Positions 24,338-35,100 of a DNA stretch of 64,000 nucleotides are shown here, in pieces. This DNA comes from Bombyx mori (Eukaryota; Arthropoda; Insecta; Lepidoptera; Bombycidae): the NCBI RefSeq assembly GCF_030269925.1, contig NC_085121.1, forward strand, positions 6,155,501-6,219,500. The letters run 5' to 3'. Position 1 is the first letter of the stretch; each line of letters opens with the position of its first letter. The position numbers and the translations under genes were made by a program. Under the pieces are notes generated by a model, which worked only from the letters and a program-made list of their open reading frames with translations, was not told where the DNA came from and did not search any database.

Positions 24338-24586
24338 TTACTGGTGGTAGGACCTCTTGTGAGTCCGCGCGGGTGGGTACCACCACCCTGCCTATTTCTG
24401 CCGTGAAGCAGTAATGCGTTTCGGTTTGAAGGGTGGGGCAGCCGTTGTAACTATATTTGAGACCTTAGAACTTAAATCTCAAGGTGGGTGGCGTATTTAC
24501 GTCGTATATGTCTATGGGCTCCAGTAACCACTTAACACCGGGTGGGCTGTGAGCTCGTCCACCAATCTATGCATTAGAAAAAAAAT
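24338..24586 (+). mobile_element. Bm1 SINE, 5'-truncated
   Basis: From TTACTGGTGGTAGGACCTC to a diverged tail CTATGCATTAGAAAAAAAA. Confidence 0.92.
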
Positions 24587-24722
24587 GGACCATGACGTGT
24601 TAACTGCCCCAAATAAAAAAATTGGAATGCATGAATATTTTGCGGCAGAAACAAACTTTAATCTATAATGTCCAAATCCTAAATACTCTTACCAGTAAAA
24701 CTAGATTCCATAACGTTTCGGT

Positions 24723-25037
24723 TTTTTTTTTTTTTTTTCCACAGGTGAAAATCGCCGGATCCCCACCCGCACGGCAGGTGGGGTATGTGGGAGTCGAACC
24801 TCACTAAAAACTCCTGCCGCTCACAGCCGGCGCCCTACCCCGGACCGGGTGGGAACCCAGTCGGAGTTATTGAGACGGCGGGACAGGGTTTACGCAGAGC
24901 ACATTACATCCATCCCGCCGTCCCCCAGACGCTGGACCGGCGGCCGCCAGCAACATGACCGCCGGTTCCCTCGGTCGACGGGCCAAGAGCCCGATTGATA
25001 GCGCTGCGCTACACCTTCCCTCGGAGCGGTCGGGGGA
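24723..25037 (-). mobile_element. GC-rich poly-A retroposon with 13-bp target duplication
   Basis: ATAACGTTTCGGT occurs at 24710-24722 and 25038-25050, and a poly-T run (the 3' poly-A on the minus strand) follows the left copy. The 300-bp body is GC-rich and in the minus sense includes GGTAGGGCGCCGGCTGTGAG and CCACCTGCCGTGCGGGTGG. The structure proves retroposition. The family is probably the 3' end of an R1- or Jockey-group LINE (inference). The short frames across it are not genes. Confidence 0.85.
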
Positions 25038-25156
25038 ATAACGTTTCGGTAGCATTATTTAGCCAAACTAGCAGTTCAGGTAGCAGATTGTCGATGAAGA
25101 ATATTGTTACATTAATGTTTATACGTCTAATCAAGGTGGGGGTGTGTCTTGTCTTG

Positions 25157-25268
25157 TCTCAAGGCGGGTGGCGCATTTACGTTGTAGATCTCTATGGGCT
25201 CCAGTAGCCATTTAACACCAGGTGGACTGTGAGCTCGTCCAACCATCTAAGCAATAAATAAATAAATA
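25157..25268 (+). mobile_element. Bm1 SINE tail fragment
   Basis: CTCAAGGCGGGTGGCGCATT ... GCAATAAATAAATAAATAAA. Confidence 0.85.
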
Positions 25269-27720
25269 AACATTTAATCTGATTTATTTGTGAAAAAAAA
25301 ACTCGTAAAGTTCATTTTTAACATGACTACTCTGTTATTACTCTTTAATATCGGGACTCCCGATTACCTACCGATTTTTCGACTACAAAAATCGTGCCAA
25401 CCGAATTCCAATTATCTGTTTGACATTTGAGTGATATAGAGGTTACCTATTGGCTATCAGTGGATCCGAATATAGAGGTGTTAAATTGAATGGTTCCTGA
25501 ATTTACTTTCCGCTTCCTATTTTTATATATGTATAGATATACGTTAAAAATATTAACTAAATATTGTAACTTTAGATTCTAAAATCGTTTCGTAAGCTCT
25601 GCTGTCCTGCTATTGTCTGAGAATTTTGATATCCTTTGATTTTTGGTTTTGATTACTAAAAAAAAAATCAAAATTGAAAACAAAACCTGTGTCAAAAATT
25701 GTATTTATAATATTCAATAACAGGACGTGAAACAAGAACTTATATAATATTATAATGTTTTTTTTTTTAGATTTTAATTTCGAACTTTTTTTATTTATTT
25801 AAATCATATGAAAACACAGTTGTTATTTCCAGTCGCACCTATTTAATAATACTTACATAAAGTTAAAGTGTAAGTAATATAAAGTAAATATAATAATATA
25901 CAACTTACATTTATTATAATTTGTACCTAATAAATAACAGAACATATTGTATGCATTGTTTTCGTTTTAAGAATTCATCGAAAATTGCTAAGATGTCCCT
26001 GGTGTTTTTACCCGGCAATATGTCCGACGATCGAACAATAACAACTAGTCCGGGTTATGACGTATTCTATATATTAATACGTGAAGCAAAAACTTTGTAC
26101 CCCTTTTTCCAAAAATGTACCATGTATTTGACACAGACATACATAAAAATATACTCTTTGTTTACTGTCAATTGAGAAACTTTTGTTATTGTTTAAACCA
26201 CAGTCGAATTGAAAATAGATTAATAATGTTTGTCTTTAATATTATTGATCTAACTAATATAATAGTGTTTGACAATAGAATCATAATAATGTTTAAACTT
26301 ATAATTTCAATTAATTATAGTCGAATCTCGACTACTGCGGGGCCACTAGTTCAAATAAAAACTAGGATATTTCTTTTTTCGTTTGTGTATTTCGTAATGT
26401 ATGAATCAAATTCCGGGCTCGCCAGGTTCACACGGATTTTGGGATTGTGATCTTTTATTATATCTTTCTATTCTCTCTCTTCTATTTCTATCTCTCTTTC
26501 TATTTTCTTCTTCTATTATATTCTCTCTTTATCTATTTTGCGATTAAAAGTGGACTGACGCTCGAAATCTACGATCTGATAAAAGAGGGTGAGACCGAAT
26601 CCTTTACGTCATTTTCCGTATACAGTAAGTAAGTAGTTTTTACCCTACTCCGACCTCGGAAATGTTTTCTAAACAACCCTTATATGGTGTAAAAGAACCG
26701 TTCACGAAACCGAATCGACAGTGAGCTCCCCAATATAAGCGAAAAACAATATTTATCCAACAAGCTAAACATAAATACTTTGCTTAGGTTTCGTCAACGG
26801 ATGAAGGTCTACTCTTACAAAACTCAGCGTCACCACAGTTTACAAAAAATTAAATTGTGTGCTGTACCAAAATATATTAAATTAGTGATAATATATTAAA
26901 CATTACTCTAATATTATATTGCTAAAACTATTTAAAGATTTGCAGTTTTAAAATTACTTATTTTCATTGCTTTTACGTATTTCTTTTAGGGCTTCGTGGG
27001 CAAACTCCTCATGTTCATGTGTTTTTTGTTTGCCTTCATGCCATTTTACTGAATAATAATAACCAATTAATTGAAATAAAATTTATAGATCCAGTTATTC
27101 CTAGAACCTTTGTGCAATATTAAACTTACAAAGAAAAACAATTCGTTTTTAGAAGACACACCAATAACTCGACACATGATATGAAAACATAACTACAGTA
27201 TTGATTACTGGATGTTAACGTGCGAATTTTTAATTAGATAATAATATAATGATTGATATAATGATTTGAAATTGGATTCGACTAAGGAACTTCTTCATCG
27301 AGCAGGAAAACGTCTGAGACTACTTTTTTACAAACACAATTGTGCCATAACTATGTAATATATTTGAAGTGTCAACGAATCAACAAAGACAGCCTTGACT
27401 TACTTCTAAAAGTCCGACTTCATACGTTATTAGGAGTTTCTGACTTTGATTGATTGTCACATAACAGAAAATAAAACGTTTCTTTCGGCCATGCCTTATT
27501 CGTTTCACGAAATTCAGAGTGTCTTAAAGTGGATTTCGATACTATGCAGTCAGGGCGACGACAAAATTTATTCCGAAGTTGTTTTATAAGCTTATTAGTA
27601 GGTACTTTTGTTTTGGGTCGGTACGGTTTGTTCTCTTTATTTTTATTTTATTTTTTATTTTTATTTATAGATTTCATAGTATCGTTTGGGTTGCTGCATG
27701 AAATGTTTTATATAATAATA
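25269..27720. other. AT-rich intergenic sequence with a pyrimidine tract
   Basis: About 2.4 kb. Plus-strand frames at 25921-26175, 26115-26450 and 26447-26632 are Ile/Phe/Tyr-rich, without family motifs. A TTCTCTCTCTTC-type pyrimidine tract spans about 26452-26540. I find no supportable gene. Confidence 0.4.
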
Positions 27721-27721
27721 A

Positions 27722-28008
27722 CTAGCTGATCCGGCAGACTTCGTAGTGCCCTAATCGATAAATTAAAGACCTAAAAATTGTAAAAATTAAACTTAAAATA
27801 AAAGGAATCCGTCCGACGGGGTTACACATCAAAGGAAAAAACAAAATTTTTATTTTTATTTAATTCCATGCATTTTCATATTTATCTACATTTTAAATCT
27901 TCTCTGGGCTTCCACAAATAATTCAAGAGGAAAATTAGCGAAATCGGTCCAGCCGTTCTCGAGTTTTAGCGCGACTAACGAACAGCAATTCATTTTTATA
28001 TATATAGA
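27722..28008 (-). mobile_element. Non-autonomous Helitron (family B)
   Basis: On the minus strand it starts TCTATATATATAAAAATGAA and ends GGATCAGCTAG, in an A^T target. It shares the body (GTTCGTTAGT, CTCGAGAACGGCTGGACCGA, CTACGAAGTCTGCCGG) with copies at 55489-55775 and 61158-61394. Confidence 0.75.
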
Positions 28009-28294
28009 TAGATAATAGAATAATAATGATATTGTTTATAATTTAACTTTTATAATTAATGCATTAAACCTTTATAGACTTCTCTGAAATGTTCGGTAAT
28101 ATCACATGTTTAATTAGCTTAACCGGTTCTTGAGGTAAGTTACTCGAAGCTGGATTCTTTATTTTTAGATTTCATCATAGAGTAGACAAACAACGGTCAA
28201 ATCTGTACGTGATAAAAACAAATTTCTTGATGCCAATCTCCATTGCAAGCAGCGCGAAGTAACAGTCATGATATGTTGCAGCTTTATTTTTTAT

Positions 28295-28745
28295 TTTTTT
28301 TTTTTTTTTATTGCTTAGATGGTTGGACGAGCTCACAGCCCACCTGGTGTTAAGTGGTTACTGGAGCCCATAGACATCTACAACATCTACAACGTAAATT
28401 CGCCACCCACCTTGAGATATAAGTTCTAAGGTCTCAGTATAGTTACAACGGCTACCCCACCCTTCAAACCGAAACGCATTACTGCTTCACGGCAGAAATA
28501 GGCAGGGCGGTGGTACCTACCCGTGCGAACTCATAAGAGGTCCTACCACCAGTGATTACGCAAATTATAATTTTGCGGGTTTGATTTTTATTACACGATG
28601 TTATTCCTTCGCCGTGGAAGTCAATCGTGAACATTTGTTAAGTACGTATTTCATTCGAAAAATTGGTACCCGCCTGCAAGATTCGAACACCGGTGCATCG
28701 CAACAACGAATGCACCGGACGTCTTATCCTTTAGGCTACGACGAC
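28295..28745 (-). mobile_element. Bm1 SINE, full length
   Basis: Minus-strand copy with poly-A tail, body and tRNA-like head (plus strand ends CTTTAGGCTACGACGAC). It includes both pol III boxes and a small tandem CATCTACAA duplication. Confidence 0.93.
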
Positions 28746-30475
28746 TTCAAATCTATCCCGATCTCTATGCCGATCTCTGCCGCGAAGCACTTATGCGTTC
28801 CGGTTTTAACAATTGTGGTTTAAGCCATGAGCCATGTCACAACGTCGGTTGTGGTATAAACATTGTTTGACTAAAGGGCAATGGTAGGACTTAACTTAAG
28901 ACGGACTGTGAGTTTGTTGACTATAAAATTAAAACTAATCGATAAAGGGCCGCGATCGATTTTGATAAGCCGATTTGTTTTCTTATTTGTATTTGAGCGA
29001 GTATTTGGATATCGTCAAATTCCATCAAGTCGTCGAAACACTTCCCAGAGTATGTTGACCAATAGTATGTAGAGTATGTTTCCGCCTATGCTTGACGTCA
29101 TGTCCTCGACTCGAGAACGCTTCCATTCATTCCAAGCTATAGTATTTATTGTATCTTCATTCTGATGTTAATAAACCTGTTTCACCGCGTTGTATTGGCG
29201 CGTTTTGAATCATGGTCTTAAACTGGAGTTACATAGCTCATTTTGTAATAACATCTTGATGAGATGATAATCCGATTCTGATCTATCGTAGGGTTCAAGT
29301 CTCCAAGTTACTATCTACTTTATATCTTGTATTTTTTTTTCGTGCATAAAAATAGAGAAAGAAACCAAAATTAACAAAATTAAATCAGTTTTTGCTGTTT
29401 CATATCGAGTTTATTTAATTAAATATTCAATACCTTCATGAAAATAAAAAAAACGTGAGATTAAACTTAAGAGTAGTTTTAATAAGGTCTACGCGTTTTG
29501 AAAACCGAAGAAAATACGAAAATTAATAATTTAATTATTTGTGTGTGCAATGAGGTATTTGAGTCTATTTTAGATTTGGTTTTGTATAGTAAATGCTTTC
29601 TTTTTTGTGGAATTTAATGAATCAGTAGTTCTTGTTTGTATAAATGTTGCCAGTTTAAATTTTCCGAAACAGTTTTAATTCTCTTTGGTTTCTTAATAAA
29701 TCTCTTTGGTTTCTTAATTTAGGAACATGATGTTGTGTGGTTTTCGCTGCTTTAATTTAGTTCTTAACAACATTTAGTTTAGAAACTAAAAGAGCACTAT
29801 TTGATGGCAAGCATAGCGATTAAATTAAAATAATCAATTTTAATTCTGGTGATACTGACATTGGGTCAAATTAAGAAAATTATTGTATTGTCATCAGTTC
29901 TTTGTACGCATACGATTTCCATTAAAACGAACGTCTTGAAGTTAGGAAGAAATTATTTTGAAATATTCTGTGAAATATGTATGTTGGACAAACTATTGGA
30001 CGCAGGTTAAAAATTAATAAAAATTAATTTAAAATATTCACATATTACGTCTTTGCGTTGTTATCTGTCACTCATGCACTCATGCACTGTTTGCACATGT
30101 TTTTATATTTAGTAAGAGACGATTGGCTTTTTCTTTCAATTTCAGTTAATTAAATTCAACGAACCAAGTCAAGTTTGTGATAAATTATTTATATTAAAAT
30201 TTTATGCTTATTATTATTGTGTAACCTATGTTTAGCAGTAGTTAGGAAGGAAAATATACCGTATTTACGTTAAACTTACCTTGAAAATTGTTAGTAGACG
30301 CCAAGCACAACAGTAATTACAGCTATCGTAAACACGTTACAAAGCCTGAGCTACATCAAACTTCTAAAACTGCTTTAAAAACTTTTAATACTAAGGAAAA
30401 TATTAAATATTGCTCTTAGTCGAACGACTTAGGTTTAATACGATAGTTTAATACTGTTTGTCGAGTTAAAATTCA
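28746..30475. other. AT-rich sequence with a possible LTR relic
   Basis: A promoter/LTR-like patch occurs at about 29050-29215 (TGTTGACCAATAG ... AATAAACCTG ... TTTTGAATCA), but no duplication or partner LTR was found. The rest is unique AT-rich sequence without a recognisable gene. Confidence 0.3.
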
Positions 30476-30745
30476 TTAGTCCCTACGAGTTTTAGCGATC
30501 GCATTCTGGTGGTTCACATCATGCGAAGTACCGCGGAGTGTGGCCAGCGCGGCGTCGCGTAGCGTTCTGCCGCCAGTACGCCATACGAGGTACGGCACTA
30601 CGCCGCTTGGCAATATCCAACTTTTAGTCAACTTTCCACGCAATTCGCCATTGAACACACACGTTTTCACGCGTTTTCACACCAGCGTAAAGAGAACTTT
30701 GGCCGAAACGGAAAAAACGTTAACGCTAATGTTAGCGTAAAACAA
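30476..30745. other. CpG-rich patch with terminal small hairpin
   Basis: A GC-rich stretch (for example GCGGCGTCGCGTAGCGTTC) in AT-rich surroundings, ending near TTAACGCTAATGTTAGCGTAA, a 9-bp inverted repeat with a 3-nt loop. Frames are open on both strands (plus 30540-30740, minus 30476-30670) but match nothing I know. It may be a repeat fragment or an unmethylated promoter-like patch. Confidence 0.3.
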
Positions 30746-30917
30746 TATTCATTTATAATAACAAGTACGTTAATGCCCGTAATGTAACTAGCTACAAGGT
30801 AGTGGGTAGGCGCCCTCCGCCTTTCCTCGAGACCGTGTATTCCACCGGTTATTTGATTTTTATTTTTAATACATTGCGTGCAATCCAAAAATATTGCTTA
30901 TATTTTTTTGCATTTTT

Positions 30918-31470
30918 TTTAATGCATATCACAGCCCACCTACTGTTATGTGGTTACCGGAGCCCATAAACATCTACAACGTATGCCGTCACCTACCTTG
31001 AGATATAAGTTCTAAGGTTCTCTTACCGTATGTTCCATGGGGAGTGCTCTGAGGAATTGTTCGAGATGATACCAGCATCTCGTTTTTACCATCGCACCGC
31101 CCGCCACCGGAGTAGAGTTCATCCATACTACCTGGAGCCACTGAGGTCATCCACATTGCGTTTCCAGAGATCTTTTTTGCCACGTACCATCCGGCTATGG
31201 AATGAGCTCCCCTCCACGGTGTTTCCCGAGCGCTATGACATGTCCTTCTTCAAACGAGGCTTGTGGAGAGTATTAAGCGGTAGGCAGCGGCTTGGCTCTG
31301 CCCATGGCATTGCTGAAGTCCATGGGCGACGGTAACCACTCACCATCAGGTGGGCCGTATGCCCGTCTGCCTACATAGGCAATAAAAAAAAAAAAAGGTC
31401 TCAGTATAGTTACAACGGTTGCCCCACCCTTCAAAACGAAACGCATTACTGCTTCACGGCAGAATATTTA
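30918..31470 (-). mobile_element. Bm1 SINE split by a LINE tail
   Basis: Bm1 parts at about 30925-31018 and 31395-31470, minus strand, join cleanly if the intervening LINE is removed. AAGGT is duplicated at the junctions (31014-31018 and 31395-31399). Confidence 0.85.
31019..31394 (+). mobile_element. LINE 3' end with RT C-terminus
   Basis: A 5'-truncated LINE ending in CCTACATAGGCAATAAAAAA. The plus frame 31030-31335 reads a C-terminal piece of a non-LTR reverse-transcriptase protein, including RTIRLWNELPSTVFPERYDM and FFKRGLWRVL, and then a stop. The same tail occurs inverted at 12756, 20001 and about 57385. Its last 60 bp resemble the Bm1 tail (GTAACCACT ... CAGGTGGGC ... GCAATAAAAAA). 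Confidence 0.85.
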
Positions 31471-31677
31471 GTGCCAACAATCACTTGCTTTACTATCCAA
31501 TGCAGTTTTCTAGAATATTTCTAATACATTCTGTATAAACTCATTTGAATCAAGGGGTGAAGAGAAGAAGAATAAATGAAATGTGGTGTTGGGGACTTAG
31601 ATTTAGCAACCATGCACTAACGAATTTCTCTGGTTGAATTAAATACAATCACGTTAGTTGAAACAGCTTAGGCAATG

Positions 31678-31683
31678 TTTATT
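31678..31683 (-). terminator. Poly(A) signal of the arylformamidase gene
   Basis: AATAAA on the minus strand, about 40 bp after the stop codon at 31725-31727. Position and sequence fit a 3'-end processing signal. Confidence 0.6.
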
Positions 31684-31724
31684 GTATTAATTTACATGTA
31701 AAGCTATTTAAATATCAATGTACT

Positions 31725-32187
31725 TTAATCGCAGAAACTGTTTGATATAAAAAATTTCAAGTAATTTTCAAGTTCTCCGAGCGCTTCGACTATGTCGAAA
31801 TGATCCAAGTTTTCCATAATGTCTAGGTAAGCATTCACACCGAAATTCGATTGCAGAACTTTCCAAAAATCCCTGGACTGCTTCTGAAATGTGGGACTGT
31901 CATGTTTTCCGACTATGATGTGCACCCGTATCTTGTCAAACACATCACTGTCCCGTATGTGTTGATAATTGCTTAGAATCGGTGAAAATGCGGCAGCCGT
32001 TGTTTCATTCAATTTTAAAGGAGCATTTACAGTTGTCTTGATTAGATCACGTAAATCGTAAACTCCAGAGATGAGAAATACACCATGGAGCCGATTAGAG
32101 CCGGAGGTATTCTGAAGTAATTCTGCGTTATCAAGTATTTTCGAAACGAGGTGAGCTCCAGCCGAATGCCCAGCAAAATATAAGCCC
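31725..32187 (-). CDS. KFase: KFase terminal exon with Ser-Asp-His residues
   Basis: The acceptor is TTTGTCCACAG (32188-32189). The exon encodes GLYFAGHSAGAHLVSK, VFLISGVYDLRDLI, IIVGKHDSPTFQKQS and ENLDHFDIVE, and ends FFISNSFCD-stop. The open frame continues upstream of the acceptor into intron sequence to 32261, and that part should not be translated. Confidence 0.92.
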
Positions 32188-35100
32188 CTGTGGACAAATC
32201 GAGAGTAAATTCTACGTAGGGCGTAGTTTAGTAGCAATTCTAATCGTTTTACAGCGAACACTTATAGTTGACTATATATTATTGTAGAATAGCGATCGCA
32301 GCGCATAAAATAAAACATCCACTGTTTCAAAATCTTCTGTTCTATAATTATTATTATTATTTTTATTATTTTTTTATTGCTAAGATGTGTGGACGAGCTC
32401 ACAGCACACTTGATTAATTGGTTACTGGAGCCCATAGACATCTACAACGTAAATGCGCCACCCACCTTGAGATATAATTATACCTAGTCAGGTCATAAAT
32501 TCTGTCACATGTTTAATGTAAAATAATTGAAACAAGTTTATTCATTATGTAACCATTTATATACCAAAATGAACTTAACAAAACATAGATTCTTATGACA
32601 CTAAAGTTTATTCAAAATGACCTCCGTGATTTTGAATACAGGCCTTCAATCTGCGCGGCCAGTCACTATCGCAGCACGAACGAGGTCCATGTCAATATCG
32701 GCGGCTGCCTTAATCAAGGATGTCTTGAGTGACTCCAAATTGGGATGAGGCTTTGAGCACGGCTTTTCCTCCAAGTGTTGCCATATCTTGTAATCTAACG
32801 GATTCAAATCTGGACTGGAGGAGGGCCAGTCTTCGTGCCGGATGAAGTCGATTTCACGCGCCGCCAGCCAGTCTTGTGTGCTCTTCGCTCTATGAGCTGG
32901 CGCCGAATCTTGTTGGAATACCCAGTGCCTGTTATTGAACATGGTATGAGAAACAGGTTCCACAAGGTTCGTCAGGACTGTATTTTGATACACAACTGCA
33001 TTCGTTTTTACACCGTTCTCACAAAAATGTACCTCTGTTAAGCCCCAATAAGAAACTCCCAACCATACCATGAGCGAGGATGGAAAATGACCTCGTTGCA
33101 CACGCGGAATACGGTTGCTCGCTTCTTCACTACTGTGTGCGTACACCTTATCATTTTGTTTGTTGTAGCTCTCTTCTACGGTAAAAATTTTTTCATCCGA
33201 AAAAAGAATTTCCCGATATTTTTTTCCCGCGTACCGCTTCAACAAAGCGCGGCATCTCTTCAGTCTCAGGTCCATTAGACGAGCATTCAAACGATGTCCT
33301 GTTTTTCTTCGATATGCCCGAAGCCCTAAGTCTTCATTTAACACCCTTTTCGCCGTGGTTCTGCTTAACCCCATCTGAAGGGCCAATAGTTTCTGCTTAC
33401 GTTTGGGATTTCTTTGAATTCGCGCCTTCACAGCTTTTATCACTGCTGGAGTCCTAACAGACCGAGGGCGACCACTTCTTGACCTGTCATCTACACTAGA
33501 GTCTTCATTGTATCGTTTGATGGTACGATAAACGAATCTTTTGGTTATATTCAACGTTTTTCAGTATGTTAAAAATTTGAATTGGCGCGTAACCGCAACG
33601 ATGCAACGCAATAACTGCAACACGGTCTTCTTTAAGCATCCACTCCATATTTAAAAATGAGTAAAATTCTAAAAGTATACATTTTTATTTTCATGAACAA
33701 ATCGAAATTCGAATTCAATAAACTTTTTTGTGGCCAGCATTCTAAAAGAAAAGTTTTTACTGTGTGACAATACTTATGACCTGACTAGTTATGATTGAAA
33801 GATTACTGGTGGCCCGGAGGCCTTTCCAGCTTCACCAGGACAGGTGGGCGAGCAAAGGCTCAGCCAGGAGGGGTGGGATTTGCTAACAACTGCCCGAGCG
33901 CCTCCGAAGGAGACCTAACAACTCAAGAGCAATTGCTTCGCGAATGAATCTACTACCGGATCGGAATCGCGACCCACTGAGAAGATCCGGCGAGAAACTT
34001 AGCGGGCTGATGCATGGGTTAGGTTGCACGACGAACTCTTTGTCGAGTTCGACGAGTACGGTTACCGGGGTCCCTAAGCCTGCTCCTAGTGTTAGAGCTG
34101 AAGGCGTCTAATGCAAAGGTTATTGGATCTGATGGATCCGTAAGGACGTGTCTAGGGCGTCGACGGTGACTGACTCCTGCATGATCAGGATTCGGGGAGT
34201 AGTCAGCGGCGGCTACGATAAGGCGATTATCATGACGCATAGCCTTATCGAAGTAACGTTCCGACACTGACTTCATATGTTTGCGGATCGATTCGAGGCC
34301 CAGGTCGTCGTGTAGGTCGACGTTCCTCACGAACCACGGAGCCCCGACGGCTAACCTGCAAAAGCGGGATTGTAGGGATTGGAGGGTGTCTATGTGTGTG
34401 CGGGCCGCGTGAGCGAACACCACACTCGCGTAAGTCATGACGGGCCTTATGCAAGTTTTGTAAAGTGTCACCTTGTTCCGAAGGGACATTTTAGTCCGCT
34501 TACAGATCATGGGATAGAGTCTACCGAGAATAAATGCGGTACGGTCACGGACTGTTTTTATATGCGGGCGGAATGTCATGGATGCATCCAGGGTGACTCC
34601 CAGGTACTTGACCTTCCTGGTCCAGGGTATAGGTTGGCCGAAGAGGGTGATCGGGGGTGTGATATTTCTCATTCTAATGCGGGAGGAAATAAGCGGAGAG
34701 TTTCCCCTTTGAAATAACACTGCTGTGCTTTTCGCTGGGTTGATGTCTATGCGCCATTTTCGGAACCACTGTCCGAGGGTTAACGCTGCACTCTGGAGCT
34801 TACTCGCGATTAGGGACTTGTTTCTACTTGAGTAGTAAACGGTTGTGTCGTCAGCGAATAAGGCTAGCTGGGTCGGCGGCGACCGGGGAATATCATTGAC
34901 AAATAAACTAAATAGGAGCGGAGAAAGAACGGAGCCTTGCGGGACTCCAGCCGTGAGTGGTCGCGGAGAGGAGCGGGTTCCCTCTACTCGATATCGAAAA
35001 GAGCGGTTAGACAAGAAGTCCCGTATGATGAGCACGAGACTGTCCGGTACGCCCATGTTGAAAAGTTTGAAAATCAAACCGTTGTGCCAGACTTTGTCGA

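Noticed and set aside
29050..29215. Solo LTR
   Set aside because: TG start, AATAAA and CA end are suggestive, but no flanking duplication or second copy was found, so it is only mentioned as a possible relic.
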